Assembly (NCBI GenBank): GCA_937873155.1 | Contig: CALMVZ010000012.1 | Coordinates: 248,001 to 312,000, forward strand | Length of the DNA stretch: 64,000 nucleotides | Direction of reading: 5' to 3' | DNA from: an uncultured Bacteroidota bacterium | Lineage (GTDB): Bacteria > Bacteroidota > Bacteroidia > B-17B0 > Aurantibacillaceae | Shown: positions 1-9,671 of the stretch, in pieces | Numbering within the stretch: position 1 is the stretch's first letter | How the letters are laid out: every line of letters starts with the position of its first letter | Notes under the pieces: model-generated | Told to the model about the DNA's origin: nothing | The model's input: the letters and a program-made list of their open reading frames with translations, nothing else | Database searches by the model: none | Made by a program: the position numbers and the translations under genes

Positions 1-2246
1 CCGCTGATGTTCGCGTTCATCTGGTTTACTTTCACATCGAATGGCATGGTTTTGATACGCCCGTCTTTCATCTCGAAGGAAATATCCATATTAGAGAATT
101 CAAGATTTTTTAATTCCTGGATCTTTAAAGCGTCTCCCAATTTATTGAACGGTTCGTAACCACCAACGCTCACTTTATTCGTTTTTAATTTTCCGGTACA
201 AGTTGCTGTATTCAGATCCGGTTCCATTTTATTATTAAATGCCGTTTTAAAATCATCAATGTGAGCTGAGAAAGTTCCTTTGGCGAATTTACCAATAGGC
301 GCCAGCTTTTGTATGGAATTAAATGTGCTGAATGTGTTTTGAATATCGAAATTCACCACATCTAAATTGAATAAAGCAGTTGGCCTTTGCGGATTTGTAG
401 TTTCATAATGACCGCTGATATCTAATGAACCGCCCATTGTATTCATTTTTAAATGGGTCATGTCAACTTTCCTGTCTTTCACTTCAATATTCCCGCTCAT
501 ACTCTCAAGGATCAAATTGGTATAGATCACTTTACCAAACTTCGCGGTCATAATAAAATCAATATTGGCCGGAACTTCCACAACGCTCGCCGGAGTTGTA
601 GATGTTGCTGCAGCGCTTGGAGTTGCTGCGGCTGTTTCGGTTGATTCAGGTCCCATCAATTGATTTAAGTCGATAGTATTACCTGTAACATTAAACACAC
701 CTTTGATAAGATCATCCTTGAAAACATACTGAAGGAAGTTTTCGATCTTACCATTCGCTTGCAGATCGGTATTGCCCATCTTAACATCAAAACTTGCTAA
801 CTCCACATTCTGTGTAGAGAAATTCAATTTCATCGAATTCAACAATACTTCGTAAGGCAAAGTTGCTGTTTTGTATTTCATATCCATGATCTCAACCGAA
901 CCTGAAGCTTTGAAGTTTTCGTACTGCTGTTTTTCAATAGAACTTAAACGTCCGGCCATCGAAACATCAGCTTTAATAGTTCCGTTCATTTCATCCCCTT
1001 TTTCCATAGGAACAAATTCTTTAACCGATGCTAAAACAATAAGAGCGTTTATCTGCGCTTTAATATCCGGATCAGAAATTGGTGTTTTAACATGAGCAGT
1101 AATATCAACAGGATTGCCACCCATTTCTAAATGGAATTTATTCACATCAATTGTAGTGGCATCTAAAACACCTGTAGGATTTTGAACTTTTACATCGATA
1201 TTCACATTGTTAACCGATTTTGGTAATGAAGGATACTTGAACATCGCGTCGGCAATACTCAGATCAACACCAAATGCCGGGTACGTTTTATCATTGTACT
1301 TTCCTTTCGCATACCCGCTTAATGCTAATTTACCCGCAGTTTTTAACGAAGCAAAGTCTTTTGAATACACCGAAGGCACCAATGATAAGATCGATTTGAA
1401 TTCGGTTTGTTTAGCTTTGAAGGAAATATCCATATCGATATCTTCTTTAGGCATCGCTAACCAGCCGTTCCAGTTCAAAGTAAGATCATTCAGACTGAAT
1501 TCATTTTCTTTAAATGTGAATTTCATATTCGGCATATCCATGTTCAATTCCATGTTTGCTTTTACATGTGTATTGGTCAGATAATTCACGCCGCTCATTT
1601 TAAAGGTGGTTTTTGCGATCTCTAACATGTTCTTCATGTCGAACACATCCTGAGTGAAATCCCCATTCAATTCATAATTGAACCCTTCAAGGTTAGCATA
1701 CATCCCTCCCTGCTGATCATCATAAACGATATGGGCATCGCTGATCTTTAATTGCTTTAACTGTAATGCGAATTTCGTTGGTTCTGAAGGAGCAGCTGCA
1801 GTTGTATCAGCACTTGGCTTTGCAATATCCCAATTTGCTTTCCCGCTATATAATACTTTTCCTAAGATCTGTGCTTTATCGATCACTATCGAATTCACCT
1901 GGTATTTATCTCCGCTCAGAACGCTTTTTAAATTGATATCCAGCTTCAGCATATCGATATAAGCCAAAGTATCATCTTTGAAACTATCGACACCAATAAC
2001 ATTCACTTTACTGATCACAAAACGGAAATCCGGAAATGAACTGATCAAAGTAAGATCGAAATCACCGAAATCAACTTTGGCGTTAAGATTCTTGTTGGCT
2101 TCCTCTTTTACAAGCGCCACAATTTTATCCTTAAAGATAAAAGGTGCTATGATTATCAGGATCAAAAGAACCAGGATAGTAAGTCCGGTCCATTTAAAGA
2201 TTCGTCTGATCAAACTTTTCTTTTTCTTAGGTGTAGCGTCGCTCAT
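1..2246 (-). CDS. AsmA family protein, partial (C-terminus off the window)
   Basis: The frame opens at ATG 2246 and stays open to the window edge, giving about 748 N-terminal residues; the end lies outside. A short basic N-terminus (MSDATPKKKKSLIRR) is followed by one membrane helix at about residues 19-38. Next comes the AsmA-like entry (NLNAKVDFGDFDLTLISSF) and long beta-rich repeats that continue to the edge. AsmA-like proteins are anchored in the inner membrane and span the periplasm; the family is linked to lipid transport and outer-membrane homeostasis. That role is inferred from the family. It is the last gene before the polysaccharide operon and is separated from it by 125 bp, so it may be transcribed separately. 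Confidence 0.8.
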   Translation of the reverse strand, partial: MSDATPKKKKSLIRRIFKWTGLTILVLLILIIIAPFIFKDKIVALVKEEANKNLNAKVDFGDFDLTLISSFPDFRFVISKVNVIGVDSFKDDTLAYIDMLKLDINLKSVLSGDKYQVNSIVIDKAQILGKVLYSGKANWDIAKPSADTTAAAPSEPTKFALQLKQLKISDAHIVYDDQQGGMYANLEGFNYELNGDFTQDVFDMKNMLEIAKTTFKMSGVNYLTNTHVKANMELNMDMPNMKFTFKENEFSLNDLTLNWNGWLAMPKEDIDMDISFKAKQTEFKSILSLVPSVYSKDFASLKTAGKLALSGYAKGKYNDKTYPAFGVDLSIADAMFKYPSLPKSVNNVNIDVKVQNPTGVLDATTIDVNKFHLEMGGNPVDITAHVKTPISDPDIKAQINALIVLASVKEFVPMEKGDEMNGTIKADVSMAGRLSSIEKQQYENFKASGSVEIMDMKYKTATLPYEVLLNSMKLNFSTQNVELASFDVKMGNTDLQANGKIENFLQYVFKDDLIKGVFNVTGNTIDLNQLMGPESTETAAATPSAAATSTTPASVVEVPANIDFIMTAKFGKVIYTNLILESMSGNIEVKDRKVDMTHLKMNTMGGSLDISGHYETTNPQRPTALFNLDVVNFDIQNTFSTFNSIQKLAPIGKFAKGTFSAHIDDFKTAFNNKMEPDLNTATCTGKLKTNKVSVGGYEPFNKLGDALKIQELKNLEFSNMDISFEMKDGRIKTMPFDVKVNQMNANIS

Positions 2247-2283
2247 AACTGTAGTGTTTAAGTCCTAAAAATACTAAAAATTA

Positions 2284-2378
2284 GTTATAAGTTAGAGGTT
2301 ATTAGTTATTGGGTTATTGCTTTTCTGAATGTAAAAAAACACTTTTTAGCTTGTAACAGATAACCAATAACTTATAAC
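2284..2378. repeat. AT-rich inverted repeat between asmA-like gene and fucosyltransferase
   Basis: GTTATAAGTT at 2284-2293 and the following GTTATT-type repeats face ATAACCAATAACTTATAAC at 2360-2378, whose reverse complement repeats the same words. The right arm overlaps the stop codon of the upstream fucosyltransferase gene. It could fold in the transcript and end or protect the operon mRNA, but there is no clear T-tract. Confidence 0.4.
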
Positions 2379-3250
2379 CGGATCCAATTCTGAGGGTAAA
2401 TATCAGGAGTTACGTGACTAATGTCTGCAAACCATTGTTTTGGGGCAATTACCGTTTTATCGGGGTTTTTATTGAGCCAGGCGCCCCACCAGCTGAAACT
2501 GCTGTTGGCAATGATGTTATGTTTACACAATCCCATCAAATGTATGTCTATATGCCCCGGATTATTAAGATCCACAAAGTAGACGGGGTTATCAGTTTTT
2601 AAATTCTCTTTTGCCCAAAGCACATCATCAGAAAAAATAAACAAATTAAATTCTTTCTCTTTTTTCTTTAAATACTCAATTGCTTCCCGGTAATACTCTA
2701 AAGAACAAGTTCCATGAAAAGCATTAGCTTCTTTAAGATGCACATAATCGCCACGACGAATATGCAAACTAACAGAATTGTAAGTTACAATTCTGTTACT
2801 TAATTCTGCATTACTTCCTGTAAGTGTTTCTTGAATGGTAAATTCTTTTCTTATAATATCCATAACAGGCTCAAAATAATGTTCCGACTGCCAGAAACCA
2901 TTCAGGTAAACATCTTTTGGGAAAGAATAGAATTCTTTCATGAATTTATACCCGCTTTCGTTAGCCACCACTTTACCGAATAATATAGGAAGCTTCCGCA
3001 TTAAAGTATTCGTTATTTTACCTCTGTCTAAAGGAAGAAAAGATTTTATATCATTTTCATTAGCGAATTCAGCATTTATACCGAATGCATCGAGTTTATA
3101 ATCCCGCTTTGTGTACTTATTCTGAGGATCAGCGTTCAAATACGATAGATCCAGTTTTAATTCTGTTTTATGCAAATGAGAAAGGCAACGCCCTGCAGCG
3201 TATTGAAACATCTGGTTACCCAGTCCACCCATTAATTTTACTATAATCAT
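2372..3250 (-). CDS. Alpha-1,2-fucosyltransferase-like glycosyltransferase (GT11)
   Basis: This 292-residue protein has the GT11 hallmarks: the N-terminal nucleotide-sugar region LMGGLGNQMFQYAAGR (residues 6-21), the HxRRxD motif HIRRGDYV (163-170) and SSFSWWGAWLN (250-260). GT11 enzymes usually move fucose from GDP-fucose to a beta-galactoside in the alpha-1,2 linkage; the acceptor here is not known. It is the last gene of the polysaccharide operon, one base after the upstream GT2 gene, so it probably adds a terminal or branching fucose. No GDP-fucose synthesis genes (gmd, fcl) are seen in the window. Confidence 0.9.
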   Translation of the reverse strand: MIIVKLMGGLGNQMFQYAAGRCLSHLHKTELKLDLSYLNADPQNKYTKRDYKLDAFGINAEFANENDIKSFLPLDRGKITNTLMRKLPILFGKVVANESGYKFMKEFYSFPKDVYLNGFWQSEHYFEPVMDIIRKEFTIQETLTGSNAELSNRIVTYNSVSLHIRRGDYVHLKEANAFHGTCSLEYYREAIEYLKKKEKEFNLFIFSDDVLWAKENLKTDNPVYFVDLNNPGHIDIHLMGLCKHNIIANSSFSWWGAWLNKNPDKTVIAPKQWFADISHVTPDIYPQNWIRL

Positions 3251-3251
3251 T

Positions 3252-4178
3252 TTAAAACTGTTCTGAATTAAAAAAGTTCAACCTGCTATTGTATAACCTG
3301 CGTTTCAAATTCTTTAGCCCGATATTTTTATTCTTATCCGAAAATACATCAGTGAAAAATTCTTTTACATGAGCACTAACCGGCACCAATTTCTCTAATT
3401 CCGACAAAGAATTCACATTATGATCCCTGAACAAATAGCCAAAGAATGACATCCAAACACTTTTATCTTTGATGGCATTTGCAAGTTTAGAAAAAACAAG
3501 TACATGCTCTTTTACCTGCACAGTTCTGTCATTTTGTACAGATTGGGTAACTTGTCCCGGTGTTTCGTGAGCGGTACAGATCAATATTTCATTTATATAA
3601 GTAAAAGATGACTTTCTCAAATAACTAATATAAAAATCAACATCAACCAACCATTTCAGATCCTCGTCGAACACTAAATTATTCCTCAGGAACAAAGTAG
3701 CAGAGGGAGCTCCGATCTTATTCCTGAAAAATAAGAATGTGGGGTCTTTCTTGATCCGTTCTAACTGTATAGCATTCAAACTTGAAACTCTCCGGGAATT
3801 ATCCGACGTATACCAGACTTCCGTATTACAAAACACAAAACCACTACTGTTTTTTTCTGCGGCATCAATAAATTTCAGTAAGCTATCCGGCTTTAAGAAG
3901 TAATCATCGTGATGCATTACTTTAATATACTTTCCTTTTGCTTTTGAAATAGCGACATTCCAGTTTCCGGGACTTCCTAATGAAGGTTCGTTTTTAAAGT
4001 ACTGCAGGTGTTGAATTTTGTATTGCGAAACAAACTTTTTTACTGTATCATCAGGTGTATCATCTGTAATGATAACTTCAAAATCTTTGAAAGATTGAGC
4101 TAAAACCGAATCGAGACAAAGTTTTAAATACTTTGTTTGCTTGTAACAAGGGATGCATATCGAAACTTTCGGTTCCAT
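3252..4178 (-). CDS. Glycosyltransferase family 2
   Basis: GT-A fold glycosyltransferase of 308 residues. The N-terminus has the GT2 nucleotide-binding strand (VSICIPCYKQTKYLKLCLDSV), an acidic pair at residues 39-40 and the metal-binding HDDYF at 90-94. I chose ATG 4178 rather than the in-frame GTG at 4196, because ATG 4178 forms a TAATG overlap with the stop of the upstream gene, the junction used repeatedly in this operon. The C-terminal ~100 residues are not a recognised domain. The donor sugar cannot be told from the sequence. Confidence 0.88.
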   Translation of the reverse strand: MEPKVSICIPCYKQTKYLKLCLDSVLAQSFKDFEVIITDDTPDDTVKKFVSQYKIQHLQYFKNEPSLGSPGNWNVAISKAKGKYIKVMHHDDYFLKPDSLLKFIDAAEKNSSGFVFCNTEVWYTSDNSRRVSSLNAIQLERIKKDPTFLFFRNKIGAPSATLFLRNNLVFDEDLKWLVDVDFYISYLRKSSFTYINEILICTAHETPGQVTQSVQNDRTVQVKEHVLVFSKLANAIKDKSVWMSFFGYLFRDHNVNSLSELEKLVPVSAHVKEFFTDVFSDKNKNIGLKNLKRRLYNSRLNFFNSEQF

Positions 4179-4942
4179 TAATTTTTTTCGGTCCACATAG
4201 TGGAACCTTTACTTACATGACTAATATAATATTTATCTTCTTCCGTCTGATTTGCCGAATCTTCGTACCAAGGTAAATGATGGAAATCATATTTACCCGA
4301 CAAACGGTAAGCTTTGCAATCTTCTGCCCTTCCCCATGCTAAAGGCCTGTACAAAGCGAATGTGCTATCTACAGGCGCATCATAAACAGTATCGGAAACC
4401 TTATGTTCCCAATGCTTCTTCTCATCAGCAATAACAGCCTCTTTATTTTTATAATAAGAAGGGAGATCATCAATTTTTAAAGCCGCGCCGCATTTTTCTA
4501 TTGAGAAATTGCTTTTTAATACTTTGTATAATTGAAAGACAAGGTCTTTTGGACAATTATCATTAGGCACCACATCAGGGTCTGTGTAAACGTAATAATC
4601 ATTCTTAAAAAGGTCGAAGATATTCGTTCTCCAAAGTGCAAGGTAACCTACATTCTTTTTCAAAAAGATAATATGATGAGGTGAATTTTTATAATACTCT
4701 AATAAAGGCGGATAGGTAGAATCATTATCGAGGATATAAATATTCTTATACCCATTCTTTTCAAGCCAAGTGATCAAGCGCAACATATGAGTTAAACGGT
4801 TACGGTTATTGATAATGATAGGCACAGAATAACTTCTCTCTTCCGTTAAACCTTTATTAACAAAAGGGCGACGGATCCTCTTTTGCCAGATATCAAGTAG
4901 GGCGATCAAACGCTTTTTTAGTTGGAATAAAAACTCTTTCAT
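4178..4942 (-). CDS. Putative GT-A fold glycosyltransferase
   Basis: This 254-residue protein lies inside the polysaccharide operon. After a basic N-terminus it has a GT2-like nucleotide-binding region (VPIIINNRNRLTHMLRLITWL), a second strand YILDNDSTYPP, and a DxD-type motif YTDPDVVP at about residue 118. This supports a GT-A enzyme, though it is shorter and more divergent than the neighbouring GT2 proteins, and the acceptor half is small. It overlaps the upstream gene by ATGA and the downstream one by TAATG, which suggests translational coupling. Family assignment below GT-A level is uncertain. Confidence 0.72.
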   Translation of the reverse strand: MKEFLFQLKKRLIALLDIWQKRIRRPFVNKGLTEERSYSVPIIINNRNRLTHMLRLITWLEKNGYKNIYILDNDSTYPPLLEYYKNSPHHIIFLKKNVGYLALWRTNIFDLFKNDYYVYTDPDVVPNDNCPKDLVFQLYKVLKSNFSIEKCGAALKIDDLPSYYKNKEAVIADEKKHWEHKVSDTVYDAPVDSTFALYRPLAWGRAEDCKAYRLSGKYDFHHLPWYEDSANQTEEDKYYISHVSKGSTMWTEKN

Positions 4943-5700
4943 TTCTTACCAAATAGCTTTTTTATTTTTTTTCCCAGGGCATATTCTCCTGACCGCAACA
5001 ACCTTGTATGTTCTTCAAACGAAGCAACAACTGCGGGGGAAAAATTAACTAACCAGCTTTTCTTGCGTTCTTCACTTTGCAATTTATCGTTCTCAGGGTT
5101 ATTACTTATTCCTTTGAGATCAAACACACAAACCGGGAGAGGAATATGTTTATAGGAAACATTATTCTTTAAGATAGCCCTTATAAAAAATTCATAATCC
5201 GCTGTGATCTTAAATGCCTCATTATAATTTCCATAACGTTCGAATACAGACCTATGAATAAAAGAAACCGGATGCCATAAGGTTGAGATCATGAAATGAT
5301 AAACATCGAGTACATTAGGAGAACTTTCCTCTTTTCTTACGCCTTTAGCGTCTTCTGTGATCAGATCTCCGTAAACTATATCAGTTTTACTGAGATAAGA
5401 AGATACATTTTTTAAAGTTTCCTTATCGGCCAGCGTATCTCCAGAATTTAGGAACAATAAATAATCGCCGGTTGATTTTGCGATCCCTTTATTTTGCGCG
5501 TGGTAGATGCCATTATCTTTTTCGCTCACCCAATAATGGATCCCGTCGCTTTCTTTAATTATTTCAACACTGTTATCTGTTGAGTTTCCGTCAATAATAA
5601 TAAATTCAATATCTCTGAAAGACTGTTTCAAAACACTCTCAATTGTCTTTTTCAACCCTTGCGCGTTGTTATAATTAATAGTTATGACAGAAATTTTCAT
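4939..5700 (-). CDS. Glycosyltransferase family 2 (WcaA-like)
   Basis: A compact 253-residue GT2 enzyme. The N-terminal KISVITINYNNAQGLKKTI strand is followed by DGNSTD (residues 37-42) for nucleotide binding and LNSGDTL (84-90), which holds the metal-binding position as in WcaA-type transferases. The region around residues 135-165 (HPVSFIHRSVFERYG, then ITADYEF) matches the acceptor side of the same subfamily. The start ATG 5700 overlaps the upstream stop (TAATG) and the stop overlaps the next ATG (ATGA). Likely role: sugar addition to the exported glycan on the cytoplasmic face of the membrane. Confidence 0.9.
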   Translation of the reverse strand: MKISVITINYNNAQGLKKTIESVLKQSFRDIEFIIIDGNSTDNSVEIIKESDGIHYWVSEKDNGIYHAQNKGIAKSTGDYLLFLNSGDTLADKETLKNVSSYLSKTDIVYGDLITEDAKGVRKEESSPNVLDVYHFMISTLWHPVSFIHRSVFERYGNYNEAFKITADYEFFIRAILKNNVSYKHIPLPVCVFDLKGISNNPENDKLQSEERKKSWLVNFSPAVVASFEEHTRLLRSGEYALGKKIKKLFGKK

Positions 5701-6902
5701 TATCGGATAAAACTCTCGTATAAGTTTATATGGTCTGCAATTATTTTTTCGCAGGTATACCTTTTCTCGGCATCCTTCTTTATACTTTCCCTTCTAAACT
5801 TATCTTTTACATTCAAAAATACATTTATAGCCTCTACCCAATCCTCTGCTTTATTACTCTCAACAAGTATACCGTTGTCATTACTGATCTGTTCATTTAT
5901 TCCGCCCACGGCTGATGCTATTACAGGTGTTCCGCACAGTAATGATTCTACAATTGTATTTGGGAAATTCTCAGCTAACGACGGTAACATAAAAGCATCA
6001 GCAACTAAAAATATTTCCGCGATCTTACCAGGATCATTAATAAAACCAAAGTTAAAGCAATTTATTCCATCCACACTGATCGGATCTCCTCCAATTGTGA
6101 TCAATTTCAAATTTTCTTTCTTATCAATATTTCTTAGTGCTTCCAACAATGTTCTTAAACCTTTACGGGGATTTGAAACACCATGGGCCACAAATAAAAG
6201 AACAGTTTGACCATCCTCAATCTCCATCTTCCTTCGGCTTTCAATACGATCAAGTTCTTTTGAATCAACCTGGACAAGATTTGGGATCACAGAATGCTCA
6301 AATCTTCCTAAAAGTTTGCTCTGCTTCGATAAATTTCCAAGCCACTGCGAAGGCGTCACAATTTTAAGGGAGTCACTACTAATTTGCTTTAACGCTTCGA
6401 ATTTATGATCTAAGATCTTGTGTGACATATATTCATCAACAGTACCTTCTAATTGAGGACAATAATTGCAATGAGTTTGAAATTTTAAACAACCGTCACT
6501 GTGATGACAACCTCCTGTGAAAGGATTCATATCGTGAAGGGTCCATACAAACTTTTTGTTTTTTAAGGAGAAAACATCTTTAGGATCAATGAAGCTATCC
6601 GATACCCAATGTAAATGGACTATATCCGCTGAATTAATTGCGTCCACCGAACCGGATCTTAATGATGAAAAAGGAAAACTAAAATATTCAAATCCGGGTT
6701 TCCGGCCCTTCAAATAATAATTCCTGAGATCAGTTCCTTCTGAAGAATCGCCGGTCGCTACATGAGCTGGGGTATCCTCACCTAACTTCACTTTCGTTAC
6801 AAATGTCGAATCTTTGCCTTTAGTCAATAAAGCTTTATGTAATTGCTTTGCTGCAATTCCAGCACCACCCATATCACTTGTTGCTACCTGCACAATTTTC
6901 AT
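5700..6902 (-). CDS. Glycosyltransferase family 4 (WcaC-like)
   Basis: GT-B fold retaining glycosyltransferase of 400 residues. The N-terminal glycine-rich loop is DMGGAGIAAKQLHKAL (10-25). The C-terminal donor site is PSLAENFPNTIVESLLCGTP (307-326), with the two glutamates typical of GT4. A cysteine-rich insertion, HDMNPFTGGCHHSDGC continuing to CNYC (residues 123-148), marks the colanic-acid WcaC-like subfamily. TAATG overlaps join it to both neighbours. It probably extends the repeating unit; the sugar is unknown. Confidence 0.9.
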   Translation of the reverse strand: MKIVQVATSDMGGAGIAAKQLHKALLTKGKDSTFVTKVKLGEDTPAHVATGDSSEGTDLRNYYLKGRKPGFEYFSFPFSSLRSGSVDAINSADIVHLHWVSDSFIDPKDVFSLKNKKFVWTLHDMNPFTGGCHHSDGCLKFQTHCNYCPQLEGTVDEYMSHKILDHKFEALKQISSDSLKIVTPSQWLGNLSKQSKLLGRFEHSVIPNLVQVDSKELDRIESRRKMEIEDGQTVLLFVAHGVSNPRKGLRTLLEALRNIDKKENLKLITIGGDPISVDGINCFNFGFINDPGKIAEIFLVADAFMLPSLAENFPNTIVESLLCGTPVIASAVGGINEQISNDNGILVESNKAEDWVEAINVFLNVKDKFRRESIKKDAEKRYTCEKIIADHINLYESFIR

Positions 6903-7864
6903 TACAATATTTCCTTCATTTTTTGAATCAACAAATCAGGAGCATCATTCCTTACCACAAATCTTGGAAAGGAGAACAGATCGCTTCCTTTTGTCACATA
7001 CCCTACATAATTTGCGCTCACACTTTTTAATCCAAGTTCTTTACAGATCCGGATTGTCTTTTCATCATAATTGATCTTCTCTCCGTACGGAAAAGAGAAA
7101 TGTTCTATTTTAGAACCTAACACCGACAGAGCTTTAACAGAGTTCTCGATCTCCTCTTTTTTACTTATATCATTGATATGTGCTAAAGACAGGTGATTTA
7201 CTGTATGCGCCCCAATTACCACTTGTTTAGAAGAAGCTAATTTTTTCAATTCTTCCCCTGTCAGCATTTTGTGATCCTTTATATCTTCAGCCGCTAAACT
7301 TGCAATATTTCTTATCTCAGCAAGCAAAGCATTCCTATCATCCAGTGATGCTGCAGTTTTACATTTTGCTAAATAATATTTGTACAATGATTTGGTGTCA
7401 GCAACATTGTGCTTTTTAACCAACGCTGAAATATCTGTATTCTCACTTTTTATTTTCTTAAAGATCAGGTCCAGTTCATCCCACCACATTAAGTTATCTG
7501 TACCAATTCCTGCAGTAGAAACATAAAATACAGCCGGTAAATTCAAGGATCCCAGAACCGGGAGCGCATTATTATAATTATCAGCGTACCCGTCATCAAA
7601 ACTAATGAGCAAAGCATTCTTCGGGAACTTCTTATTGTTTTGCAGCAGATGTGTGAACTCATGAATATCCAGAAAAACATTACTTTGCTTTAAAACTTCC
7701 AGTTGCTTTGCGAATTGATCTACACCTACACAAAGTTGTTGAGGATCGTACTTGAGATCAATGACCCGGTGATACAACAAAACAGTGCAATGTCCGTTCT
7801 TGCTGCGCTGCAAATAACGTTTGTATTTTTCTTTTTGGCGGTATAGCCTGGTCTTTAAGTTCAT
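6902..7864 (-). CDS. Polysaccharide deacetylase family protein (NodB domain, CE4)
   Basis: The NodB-type motifs are present in order: FDDGY (89-93, catalytic base and metal aspartates), HTVNH (220-224, metal histidines) and FSFPYG (256-261). Between the first two motifs there is a longer insertion than in minimal CE4 enzymes, as is usual in gene-cluster deacetylases. There is no clear signal peptide, only a basic N-terminus. In this operon it probably removes acetyl groups from an N-acetylated sugar of the glycan or its precursor. It is coupled to its neighbours by TAATG and ATGA junctions. Confidence 0.88.
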   Translation of the reverse strand: MNLKTRLYRQKEKYKRYLQRSKNGHCTVLLYHRVIDLKYDPQQLCVGVDQFAKQLEVLKQSNVFLDIHEFTHLLQNNKKFPKNALLISFDDGYADNYNNALPVLGSLNLPAVFYVSTAGIGTDNLMWWDELDLIFKKIKSENTDISALVKKHNVADTKSLYKYYLAKCKTAASLDDRNALLAEIRNIASLAAEDIKDHKMLTGEELKKLASSKQVVIGAHTVNHLSLAHINDISKKEEIENSVKALSVLGSKIEHFSFPYGEKINYDEKTIRICKELGLKSVSANYVGYVTKGSDLFSFPRFVVRNDAPDLLIQKMKEIL

Positions 7865-8517
7865 TTAACTGCCTTTATACCTATTATTAAAGGAAACAAC
7901 TCGTTGTTTATATTCAGATCTACGTCCCCATTCAGATCTTCTAGCGCATAACCTTTCATGAATAAAGATGCGGCTGCTGAATTACCCAATGGAACAATTT
8001 CAATTTTTGCTCTATCAAATACTTCCGAAAAAGCTTTCAAGGCCGATTGAGGTGTAAAACGCCAGTAATCACCCCAACGGTCAGCATCGTATTTTGAGAT
8101 CGGCGACATACAAGCGACCGTTGCTAACAGAACCCCATCTTTTCGCAATAAAAAATGACTTCCCTGAATTGCTTTTTTGAAATCGTAGATAAAATTAAAC
8201 GTCTGGGTACAGATAAAACAATCCATACTGTTTTCCTGTAGTGTTCCGGGATCACAAAGGTCTCCAATGATGGTTGCTTTCGGATCTGTTTTATCGTTAT
8301 GCAGAATATGGGACTGGAATTTTCCGGAATTAAATTTTACAGTATAAGTATTCTCGGCGATCTCAAGAACATCACCTTTTATATGCTTTGAATTATCTTT
8401 TAAAAATTTTTCAATATAAAACCTGTCGATAGGCGTTCCCCTGTCGAACCCGAATTTATCAGAAACCGGGGCGGCATTCAAAATACTCTTTAATTTTATC
8501 TTCGGGAACAGCCCCAT
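7861..8517 (-). CDS. Class I SAM-dependent methyltransferase
   Basis: A 218-residue protein with a Rossmann-type methyltransferase pattern: motif I is a degenerate GDVLEIAEN (48-56), motif II follows as ATIIGDLCDP (81-90), then the DCFICTQTFNFIYD strand (99-112) and FLLRKDGVLLATV (122-134). The usual GxGxG loop is reduced, which is common in Methyltransf_11-like cluster enzymes. It may methylate a sugar, perhaps as a chain-capping step read by the C-terminal domain of the exporter ATPase, but this is inference. It overlaps the deacetylase gene by ATGA. Confidence 0.8.
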   Translation of the reverse strand: MGLFPKIKLKSILNAAPVSDKFGFDRGTPIDRFYIEKFLKDNSKHIKGDVLEIAENTYTVKFNSGKFQSHILHNDKTDPKATIIGDLCDPGTLQENSMDCFICTQTFNFIYDFKKAIQGSHFLLRKDGVLLATVACMSPISKYDADRWGDYWRFTPQSALKAFSEVFDRAKIEIVPLGNSAAASLFMKGYALEDLNGDVDLNINNELFPLIIGIKAVK

Positions 8518-8518
8518 A

Positions 8519-9667
8519 TTATAAATAGTTTACTATAAAATTAGCAAATTCGTCCATTCTTTTCTTGTAAGAATAATCATTTAATGTTCTTTTTTGTCCC
8601 TGTAAAGCAATTTTCTTCCTCAAACTTTCATCCTTAAGGAGCATTTTTATCTTATCAGCAGCTTCATCGACTGATCTGTAGGTTACAACTTCTTCATCAG
8701 GAATGAACAGATCCTTTAAATTCTCTTTATGATCAGTTAGCAATAAAGAACCTACACCTGTTGCTTCAGTCATACGCATATTGGCCGCCGTTTTAATGGA
8801 ATTATCGCCATGTGTATTGAAGACGATCTTAGAATTATACAGCACATTGAACATATCCAACCCAAAAACCCCGCCCTTATTTTTCATGCCAACCCTTTGC
8901 AGATCGAAAGCAAAACGCCAGTTTCCTGTTTTAATAGTATTCATTAACCGGTAGCGGTGCAGAAACCCCCAGTTATCAGGCAATGAACTCGCAAAAATAC
9001 TCAGATCAACTTTTCGGCTGAGATCTGCAACCAGCTTCAAACGGTTCATGTGATAATTTTCACTCAGGATCAAAGAACCTGCAAAACTGGCCTCGTATTG
9101 ATTAGGAAATTTAGTGAGTTTATCAAGGACTGTAGTTTCAAAACCAAATTTATGATAATAAACCTTTTTACCTGCCGCTTTATAAAAATCGACTGTTTCA
9201 GGAACACAAGTAAGAATAATATCGGTATTTGAAAATGTTTCCGCTTTATGCCATAGAATTCCATCCCATCCTAAGATCAGTTTAATTCCGGGAACCAGTT
9301 TTTTAATTTTACCTGCCATCGAATTATCACCATACTGATCCACTAAAAAAAGAATATCAGGTTTAAACTGCCTGATCTGTTCGGTTAGTATCTCTTCCTT
9401 CCAGTTACTCTCTGTGAATCTAATCTTATTTTCATCAGCCCACTTTTTTTGCAGGAATTCAGCATTCTCAATTATCTCACAGCATTCGAATTTACCCGAA
9501 GCTTCCAGGTTTATTTTCCAGAAATCAGCCCATGAATTACAATCCGAAAAATAAAGATCCAAAGCGTCATTGTACGACATACTCTTTGCTTCAGGGTGTT
9601 TTTTTACAAATCCTTCAATATAATTTGGATAATTAGATGTTGCTTTTAAAAATCTGATCTTCGGCAT
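8519..9667 (-). CDS. CgeB-like glycosyltransferase
   Basis: This 382-residue protein has the architecture of CgeB-type GT-B transferases. The N-terminal half includes FKPDILFLVDQYGDNSMAGK and LILGWDGILWH. The C-terminal domain has FNTHGDNSIKTAANMRMTEA followed by GSLLLTDHKENLKDLF and a helical end with YSYKKRMDEF. The C-terminal MRMTEATGVGSLLL stretch is the donor-binding part. It lies one base from the methyltransferase gene. The sugar and the linkage are unknown. Confidence 0.83.
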   Translation of the reverse strand: MPKIRFLKATSNYPNYIEGFVKKHPEAKSMSYNDALDLYFSDCNSWADFWKINLEASGKFECCEIIENAEFLQKKWADENKIRFTESNWKEEILTEQIRQFKPDILFLVDQYGDNSMAGKIKKLVPGIKLILGWDGILWHKAETFSNTDIILTCVPETVDFYKAAGKKVYYHKFGFETTVLDKLTKFPNQYEASFAGSLILSENYHMNRLKLVADLSRKVDLSIFASSLPDNWGFLHRYRLMNTIKTGNWRFAFDLQRVGMKNKGGVFGLDMFNVLYNSKIVFNTHGDNSIKTAANMRMTEATGVGSLLLTDHKENLKDLFIPDEEVVTYRSVDEAADKIKMLLKDESLRKKIALQGQKRTLNDYSYKKRMDEFANFIVNYL

Positions 9668-9671
9668 GGAA

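Noticed and set aside
5659-6210. 183-residue plus-strand frame across two glycosyltransferase genes
   Set aside because: It lies antisense to clear GT2 and GT4 domains and has no motif of its own.
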